This document shows, piece by piece, positions 6,404 to 10,500 of a DNA stretch of 10,500 nt. A model generated the notes under the pieces. That model was not told the origin of the DNA. It did not search any database and worked only from the letters and a program-made list of their open reading frames with translations. Numbering within the stretch: position 1 is the stretch's first letter; each line of letters opens with the position of its first letter. The DNA comes from JAUWQU01 sp964605095 (lineage in GTDB: Bacteria; Planctomycetota; Phycisphaerae; SM23-33), in NCBI GenBank assembly GCA_964605095.1, contig CAZSBS010000173.1, forward strand, positions 1 to 10,500. The letters run 5' to 3'. The translations under genes were made by a program, and so were the position numbers.

Positions 6404-6569
6404 GAACGTCTATGGAAACCGGCGTTTCCCGTAGCACGGGCATCCTGCCCGTGAGTCGCACGCCCGTCCCGGCCGTGCTCTGGTCGCGGATTCCTGTGGC
6501 TTCCACGGGCGAGACGCCCGTGGGATTCATGGGCAGGACGCCCATGCCGCGGTTTTCATACACGTATTG
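6404..6569. repeat. Composite palindromic repeat, copy B
   Basis: Fills most of the convergent gap between the PilZ gene and the Tat isomerase-like gene. Its ends are imperfect inverted repeats: ACGTCTATGGAAACCGGCG (6406-6424) against the reverse complement of 6547-6565 (15 of 19 match). Inside are three palindromes: CACGGGCA/TGCCCGTG (6435-6453), CCACGGGC/GCCCGTGG (6503-6523) and CATGGGC/GCCCATG (6528-6546). It begins directly after the PilZ stop codon. Confidence 0.85.
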
Positions 6570-6615
6570 AGGGGTCAGGCGATCTTGATAAGCGGTTCCC
6601 GGCCTTGTTCTCTTC

Positions 6616-8079
6616 TCAGGCCGGCCCGCCCTCCTCGACCACCTTGAAGCCCATGAGGTCGCCCAGTTCCTGGACGCCCTTGGCGTAGTCGCCATAGAAG
6701 ACCACGCGGTGCAGCATGGTCATAATGCCGCCCTCAAAGGCCCCGGCGCCCCAGTTGAGCAGCAGCCTGCGGGCGTCGGCCACCGACTGGGTGAACTGCG
6801 TTCGGCAGGCAAGCGGGCTTGTGCTTGTCTCGATGATCTTGCCCGGGCAGATCAGCATCGTGTCCAGATTGACCAGCTTGGCGCAGGTGACGGCCTGGCC
6901 GATGCGGTGCTCGGCCTGCACTGCCACGCCTCCGCCCGTGTCGGTCTGGTTACGCAGGACGAACGGCAGCCGCTTGCCGTCAGGCCCGTCCATCTTCGTC
7001 GCCGAGGTGCAGTGGAAATGGATCATGGCGTTCTTGGCCGTGTCGATCACCGGGTCGCTGATGAAGCCCGGCGCGCGGAAGGCGTAGGCGAACAGGAGCA
7101 TGGTCAGCGTCGAGTCGATGTCGCCCTCGCAGGCCCCGACCAGCCCAAGGTCGTTGAGCTTGCTGAATGTCAGGCACGCGCGGGGATTGCCCATGCAGTG
7201 GCTGCTGGTGATGGCCTGCGCCTTCTCGCGGATCATCAGTTCCTTGACCGCCAGATAGTACCTCGCCGAGTCGATGATCTCAGGCCGCTTTGGCTCGACG
7301 ATCTGCTTGGCCTGGGAGATCCAGTACTGCTCGGCCTCGGCCTCGGCGACCTTGGCGTCGATCGCGCGGGCCATCTCCAGGATTTTCTTGTTGTCCACGG
7401 GCACCAACTCGGCGCCGAGCTTCTTGCGGACCTGCTCACCGTCGCGGGCGGCGGCCGTCCCGTTAAGCCCGCCGATGCAGAGAATCCGCGTCTGCTTCAT
7501 CAAGATCGCCGCGCGCATCATGGCCACTGCCCGGTCGAGGTCCGACCAGTCGCTGGTGGACATCACCAGGACCTTCTTGCCCTGCCTGCGCCAGTCCTGG
7601 AAGTACATCCACCCATGCCCGCCGAAGGGCTGGAAGAAAAGCACCGCCGGCAGGCCAGTGTCGAAGAGCTTGCCCAGGACGGGGGCGTCTCCACCGTGGC
7701 CGGAAAGGTAGATCACCAGCAGGCCGTCCGACTTGGCGACCTTGGCGGCGACCGCATCGGCCTTGTCCGGGGGGATGGTCTCGCCGCCGACAAACTCCAC
7801 GCCGCCAAGCTTCTTGCCAAGCTCGTCGAGGTACTTGTCCAGCTTGTCCTTCTCCTCGGTCGGCCTGGCCATGTAGCCGCCGGTCCGGCCGATGAAAACC
7901 TTGTGGATCTTTACGGAGGGGAAACTCGGCCAGGCGTCGCCGGCCTGGTCACCGGGGGCGGTGGTGGGGGCTTCGGCGGCGCCGGTTGCCCCCGCCGCCA
8001 GGTGCGCCGCCAGAACCGCTCCGCCCGCGGCCGTGGCTGTAATCTTCAGGAAGTTTCGTCGGCTGATGTGGTCCGTCAT
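6616..8079 (-). CDS. Tat-exported L-fucose/arabinose isomerase-fold protein
   Basis: This 487-residue protein starts with a twin-arginine signal (SRRNFLK at 6-12, hydrophobic stretch about 14-36), so it is probably exported folded. The mature part resembles the L-fucose isomerase-like superfamily: SGHGGD (126-131) in the N-terminal domain, GACEGD (315-320) giving metal ligand E318, D342 in SDP, HFHC (354-357), and MLHRVVFYGDY (455-465) with a candidate third ligand H457. E318 and D342 are 24 residues apart, the same spacing as the E337/D361 metal ligands of E. coli FucI. AGGAG 7 nt before ATG 8079 fixes the start. The substrate is unknown; a periplasmic aldose-ketose isomerase or a related sugar-binding role is possible. 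Divergent from the alkyltransferase gene. Confidence 0.78.
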   Translation of the reverse strand: MTDHISRRNFLKITATAAGGAVLAAHLAAGATGAAEAPTTAPGDQAGDAWPSFPSVKIHKVFIGRTGGYMARPTEEKDKLDKYLDELGKKLGGVEFVGGETIPPDKADAVAAKVAKSDGLLVIYLSGHGGDAPVLGKLFDTGLPAVLFFQPFGGHGWMYFQDWRRQGKKVLVMSTSDWSDLDRAVAMMRAAILMKQTRILCIGGLNGTAAARDGEQVRKKLGAELVPVDNKKILEMARAIDAKVAEAEAEQYWISQAKQIVEPKRPEIIDSARYYLAVKELMIREKAQAITSSHCMGNPRACLTFSKLNDLGLVGACEGDIDSTLTMLLFAYAFRAPGFISDPVIDTAKNAMIHFHCTSATKMDGPDGKRLPFVLRNQTDTGGGVAVQAEHRIGQAVTCAKLVNLDTMLICPGKIIETSTSPLACRTQFTQSVADARRLLLNWGAGAFEGGIMTMLHRVVFYGDYAKGVQELGDLMGFKVVEEGGPA

Positions 8080-8171
8080 GGTTCATCTCCTGCAAAAGTG
8101 CCATCCGGGACAGCGACAATGCTATCGTGGCCGTCGATCTTATCCGCGTTCATGGCGGTTTGGAAGAGCCT

Positions 8172-8200
8172 GTGGCAATTCTTGCGTGGGCGGCTATCAT
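8172..8200 (+). promoter_or_regulatory. Candidate promoter of the alkyltransferase gene, implying a leaderless transcript
   Basis: GTGGCA (8172-8177), a 17-bp spacer, and TATCAT (8195-8200). The -10 ends 6 bp before ATG 8207, so transcription would start at or next to the start codon. This agrees with the lack of any ribosome-binding site there. Confidence 0.35.
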
Positions 8201-8206
8201 CCGGTC

Positions 8207-8743
8207 ATGGCCAAGAAGAAAGATCAGCCGGGTTTCTACGCCGTGTGGTCCACCGCGTGGGGGCCTATCGGCGGCGTCGCGGGCGAGAGCGGGCTGCGGC
8301 GGCTTGTGCTGCCGCATTACCAGGCCGACCAGCTCGCGGACCTGCTGGCGTGGGAGCATCAGGGGGCGGTGCGTGATGCCGGGCCCTTCGAGCGGATCAT
8401 CGAACTCAGTCGGGCGTACTTCAACGGCCAGGCCGTGGAGTTCGACGACGTGGCGTGCGAGTTGCCCGGAGAAGGCGCGTTCGGCGGCAAGGTCCTGCGT
8501 GCCTGCCGGACGCTGCGCTACGGCCAGACCGTCAGCTACAGCGAGCTTGCCATGCTCATCGCCCAGCCGGAGGCTTCGCGGGCCGTCGCGGCCGCGCTGG
8601 GCAAGAACAACATCCCGCTGGTCATCCCGTGTCATCGGGTGACGTACGCCGGTGGGGCGATCGGCGGCTTCTCCGCCCCCGGCGGCGTGGAGGTAAAGCG
8701 CCGCATGCTGACGCTGGAGGCAAGGCGGGCGTCAAACGTGTAA
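8207..8743 (+). CDS. ogt: Methylated-DNA--[protein]-cysteine S-methyltransferase
   Basis: This 178-residue suicide repair protein moves alkyl groups from O6-alkylguanine (and O4-alkylthymine) in DNA to its own cysteine. The DNA-binding helix carries RAVAAALGKNN (125-135). The active site is IPCHRV (140-145) with acceptor C142, followed by the family's GGxxGGFSxPGGxxxKRxML pattern (149-168). There is no Ada-type N-terminal regulator, so this is the stand-alone Ogt/MGMT form of typical length. The frame is open far upstream, but only antisense to the neighbouring gene. ATG 8207 is chosen because recognisable sequence begins within ten residues of it. It is divergent from the Tat isomerase-like gene and convergent with the TIM-barrel gene, 21 bp away. 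Confidence 0.93.
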   Translation: MAKKKDQPGFYAVWSTAWGPIGGVAGESGLRRLVLPHYQADQLADLLAWEHQGAVRDAGPFERIIELSRAYFNGQAVEFDDVACELPGEGAFGGKVLRACRTLRYGQTVSYSELAMLIAQPEASRAVAAALGKNNIPLVIPCHRVTYAGGAIGGFSAPGGVEVKRRMLTLEARRASNV

Positions 8744-8760
8744 GAACGCGTATGCAAACG
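8741..8760. repeat. Dispersed repeat end fragment, copy C
   Basis: ACGCGTATGCAAACG at 8746-8760 matches the conserved end of repeats A and B (13 of 15 against their consensus, allowing one deletion). As in copy B, it begins right after a stop codon. No palindromic core is attached, so it looks like a remnant. Confidence 0.5.
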
Positions 8761-8764
8761 TCCC

Positions 8765-9760
8765 TTACGACCGCCAAGGCCGCTGTCGTTTGAGCTTGCC
8801 CAGCACCGCATTTGCGAGCCTGACGTCATGGGCTATCTGGAAGTCGAACATTCCAGCCAGGATGAAGTCCGCGCCTCCCTCGAAGGCGTGCTTGAAGGCC
8901 TTGAACGGCGAGATCGCGCCGGCGGCCATCACCTTGAAGGCGATCCACGGGCACTCGACGGTCTTCATGAACTCGATGGTGCCGGCCGGGTCTGCACACC
9001 AGAAGTTGTCGGCGGTGTTGTGGATCACGCTTTCGCCCTGGTCGCTCCGGCGGGCGGAGAAATAATCGGTCCTGTGCAGTGTCTTGACGTAGAAGTCCGG
9101 CTTGAGCTTGGCCTTTTCGCACGCCTTGGGCACGTCCAGCGAGTGCCCGCCGATCCCGGCCGGGATGCCCTGGCTCTCGATGAACCGCAGGGTCTTGTCC
9201 AGCACGTCCAGCTTGCCCGCCTCGACGAGCGCGTCGCCGTCGTTGCCCTGGACATAGACGGCGTCGGCGCCGAGGTCGATGCTGCGCTTGATCGACGCGA
9301 AGCCGTCGCTTACGTCCGGGAAGCCCTGGGCGATCCACTGGATCTTGCCGCCGAGTTGCTTGCGGTACTTCTGGAGCAGCGGCCCGGAGTCCGGGTGCGT
9401 GTTGATGCAGTTGATCCCGTGGGCCTCGGCGATCTGGAGCGTCTCGATTATCTTGGCCTCGGTGAAGTAGTGCTTGAGGAGGTCCGAGACGTACAGCAGG
9501 TCCCGGCTGTGGGCCCATCCGCCGATGAGGTTGCCGCCCAGCACGATCCGGCTGATCTTTAGCTTGCCCAGCGTGCCGGTCGGCAGAGTCGCCTTGGAGT
9601 TCGGCTCGAGCTTCTCTGGCTTGGCCTGGGCCGCTGCGGGCTCAGCGGCGCCTGCCCGGGCCAGCAGCGCCTGCTCCTCCAGGCTCATTGCCAGCGATGC
9701 CCCGGCCGCGGCCGAGATCGCGGACTTTACGAAGTCGCGGCGTGTCTGCTTGTTCGCCAT
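8765..9760 (-). CDS. Tat-exported TIM-barrel protein, aldo/keto reductase-like
   Basis: This 331-residue protein starts with a twin-arginine signal (TRRDFVKS at 6-13). After an Ala/Pro-rich linker, residues about 60-320 resemble the aldo/keto reductase barrel: a TLGKLKISRIVLGGN opening (63-77), an alternating beta/alpha pattern, QIAEAHGINCINT (109-121), and late strand motifs DFYVKTLHRTDYF (222-234) and FILAGMF (299-305). I do not see the standard Asp-Tyr-Lys-His catalytic set. It may be a divergent reductase or a barrel with another reaction. ATG 9760 is chosen because the Tat signal starts there and GAGG lies 8 nt upstream; the open frame to 9940 adds atypical residues. It is convergent with ogt and divergent from thioredoxin. 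Confidence 0.75.
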   Translation of the reverse strand: MANKQTRRDFVKSAISAAAGASLAMSLEEQALLARAGAAEPAAAQAKPEKLEPNSKATLPTGTLGKLKISRIVLGGNLIGGWAHSRDLLYVSDLLKHYFTEAKIIETLQIAEAHGINCINTHPDSGPLLQKYRKQLGGKIQWIAQGFPDVSDGFASIKRSIDLGADAVYVQGNDGDALVEAGKLDVLDKTLRFIESQGIPAGIGGHSLDVPKACEKAKLKPDFYVKTLHRTDYFSARRSDQGESVIHNTADNFWCADPAGTIEFMKTVECPWIAFKVMAAGAISPFKAFKHAFEGGADFILAGMFDFQIAHDVRLANAVLGKLKRQRPWRS

Positions 9761-9805
9761 GGTTCTCGCCTCTTGAGGGTTCGCCGCCCGCAGGCTGCAC
9801 CATTG

Positions 9806-9811
9806 AGTATA
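9806..9811 (-). promoter_or_regulatory. Candidate -10 box for the Tat TIM-barrel gene
   Basis: TATACT on the minus strand (5 of 6 to consensus) lies about 45 bp before ATG 9760. No good -35 is seen at the right spacing, so this is a weak call. Confidence 0.25.
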
Positions 9812-9868
9812 ACGCCGCGTGGCCAGGAGAGGTGGCGGTTGGCGTAATTTCCGGTGGCGGGCTGGGCG

Positions 9869-9897
9869 TTGACTTCCCCAGGCGGCGCGCATAACAT
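9869..9897 (+). promoter_or_regulatory. Sigma-70-like promoter for thioredoxin
   Basis: TTGACT (9869-9874), a 17-bp spacer, and TAACAT (9892-9897). The -35 matches 5 of 6 and the -10 matches 4 of 6. It would give a leader of about 48 nt before the thioredoxin start. Confidence 0.45.
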
Positions 9898-9938
9898 GCG
9901 TTGACGGACAAACTTTGGCGGAACAAGCGCAACGGCAC

Positions 9939-9944
9939 AAGGAG
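9939..9944 (+). promoter_or_regulatory. Ribosome-binding site of thioredoxin
   Basis: AAGGAG, 7 nt before ATG 9952. It is among the strongest ribosome-binding sites in the window and fixes the start. Confidence 0.75.
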
Positions 9945-9951
9945 CCAATAG

Positions 9952-10287
9952 ATGAGTTCTGAACACCTTATCGAAGTGACTGACGACAATTTCCAGCAGG
10001 AAATCCTCGACGCGGACACCCCCGCGCTCGTGGACTTCTGGGCCGAATGGTGCATGCCCTGCAAGATGCAGCTTCCCACCATCGCCGAGCTGGCCGCCGA
10101 ATACGCCGGCCGAATCCGCGTGGGCAAGCTCAACACCGACGATAGTCGTAATGTGGCCATGAAGTACGGGATCAGCGCGATCCCGACGTTGCTGCTGTTC
10201 AAGGGCGGCCAGGTGGTCAACAAGTTTGTCGGCCTCCAGCAGAAGGCGGACCTGAAGAAGGCGTTCGACGAGGTGCTGAAGGGCTGA
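9952..10287 (+). CDS. trxA: Thioredoxin with CMPC active site
   Basis: This 111-residue single-domain cytoplasmic thioredoxin is of normal length and has no signal peptide. The fold markers are present: LVDFWAEWC (26-34), the redox pair C34/C37, K38 after the second cysteine, and the cis-proline loop AIPTL with P78. The active site is WCMPCK rather than the usual WCGPCK. The residue between the cysteines tunes redox potential and partner choice in this superfamily, so a shifted potential or a dedicated partner is possible. It has its own promoter candidate and a strong ribosome-binding site. A perfect hairpin lies about 60 bp downstream, so it is probably a single-gene unit. Confidence 0.93.
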   Translation: MSSEHLIEVTDDNFQQEILDADTPALVDFWAEWCMPCKMQLPTIAELAAEYAGRIRVGKLNTDDSRNVAMKYGISAIPTLLLFKGGQVVNKFVGLQQKADLKKAFDEVLKG

Positions 10288-10346
10288 GAAGAAGGTCGTA
10301 GGTCTTAGTACCACGCCCCGGAAGTTTGGGGGCGAAATCTGCGGTC

Positions 10347-10387
10347 CCATGCTTCCGCGGTTGTTTGCGGAAGCATGGCACCGTTTT
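10347..10387 (+). terminator. Perfect 12-bp hairpin downstream of thioredoxin, possible terminator
   Basis: CCATGCTTCCGC (10347-10358), an 8-nt loop, and GCGGAAGCATGG (10367-10378) form a perfect stem. A short TTTT follows at 10384-10387, after CACCG. The T-tract is weak for an intrinsic terminator, so it could instead be an mRNA 3'-end stabiliser or a palindromic site. Confidence 0.5.
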
Positions 10388-10446
10388 CGGCCCCTTATTT
10401 CCGGGCGAAATACTGGGAGCTATGACCTTCTTTTTCGGGTGTCGCC

Positions 10447-10500
10447 ATGCGCAGCCTTACGCGGGACCAGACACGAGCGATCGACCGGTTTGCCATCGAG
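10447..10500 (+). CDS. nnrE: NAD(P)H-hydrate epimerase, N-terminal fragment (runs off the window)
   Basis: The last 18 codons of the window read MRSLTRDQTRAIDRFAIE. This matches the N-terminal helix of YjeF_N/NnrE proteins, with the typical 'LTR-Q-R-ID--AIE' pattern. The enzyme epimerises damaged NAD(P)H hydrates (R form to S form), so that the companion dehydratase can repair them. Only the first helix is visible, so whether the gene is a fusion with the dehydratase domain cannot be seen. No strong ribosome-binding site is present. The 12-bp hairpin separates it from thioredoxin. Confidence 0.65.
   Translation, partial: MRSLTRDQTRAIDRFAIE

Noticed and set aside
6709..8376. 555-codon plus-strand open frame opposite the Tat isomerase-like gene
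   Set aside because: It is antisense to a gene with clear family motifs, runs across the divergent promoter region, and has low-complexity composition without motifs.
8828..9562. 244-codon plus-strand frame opposite the TIM-barrel gene
   Set aside because: It is a shadow frame with Val/Leu/Asp bias. The minus-strand gene has a Tat signal and a ribosome-binding site.

Overview
This 10.5 kb window is GC-rich, gene-dense chromosomal DNA. It most likely comes from a planctomycete-like bacterium (Planctomycetes/Phycisphaerae). The clues are two twin-arginine-exported enzyme-like proteins, a zinc-ribbon protein with a C-terminal membrane anchor, a stand-alone Ser/Thr kinase next to a metallophosphatase, and a dispersed palindromic repeat whose translation gives the 'GILPM'/'GVLPM' peptides often seen in annotations of this group. 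The placement is inferred from gene content; no rRNA or marker gene is present.

Layout. (1) Positions 1-~1200: an IS110-family insertion sequence on the minus strand, with a strong RNA-like three-way fold just before the transposase start. (2) 1328-4011: a minus-strand run, in transcription order Ser/Thr kinase, metallophosphatase (7 bp apart, surely co-transcribed), a palindromic repeat, a YhbY-type RNA-binding protein, and a zinc-ribbon/TM protein. (3) 4257-6403: plus-strand genes for a flippase-like (UPF0104/LPG-synthase TM) membrane protein and a PilZ c-di-GMP-binding protein. (4) 6404-6615: a composite palindromic repeat between convergent genes. (5) 6616-8079, minus: a Tat-exported L-fucose-isomerase-fold protein. 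It is divergent from (6) 8207-8743, plus: an O6-alkylguanine-DNA alkyltransferase. (7) 8765-9760, minus: a Tat-exported TIM-barrel protein related to aldo/keto reductases. It is divergent from (8) 9952-10287, plus: thioredoxin with a CMPC active site. A perfect 12-bp hairpin follows, then the first 18 codons of an NAD(P)H-hydrate epimerase gene that runs off the end.

No intergenic stretch exceeds 300 bp. The largest are about 1117-1327 (IS leader and IS end), 4012-4256 (divergent promoter region), 6404-6615 (repeats) and 9761-9951 (divergent promoter region). I found no tRNA, rRNA, CRISPR array or prophage. The most plausible functional themes are reversible protein phosphorylation (kinase plus phosphatase), c-di-GMP and envelope functions (PilZ plus flippase), and periplasmic carbohydrate processing (the Tat proteins). 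The least explained signals are the structured IS110 leader and the dispersed repeat family.
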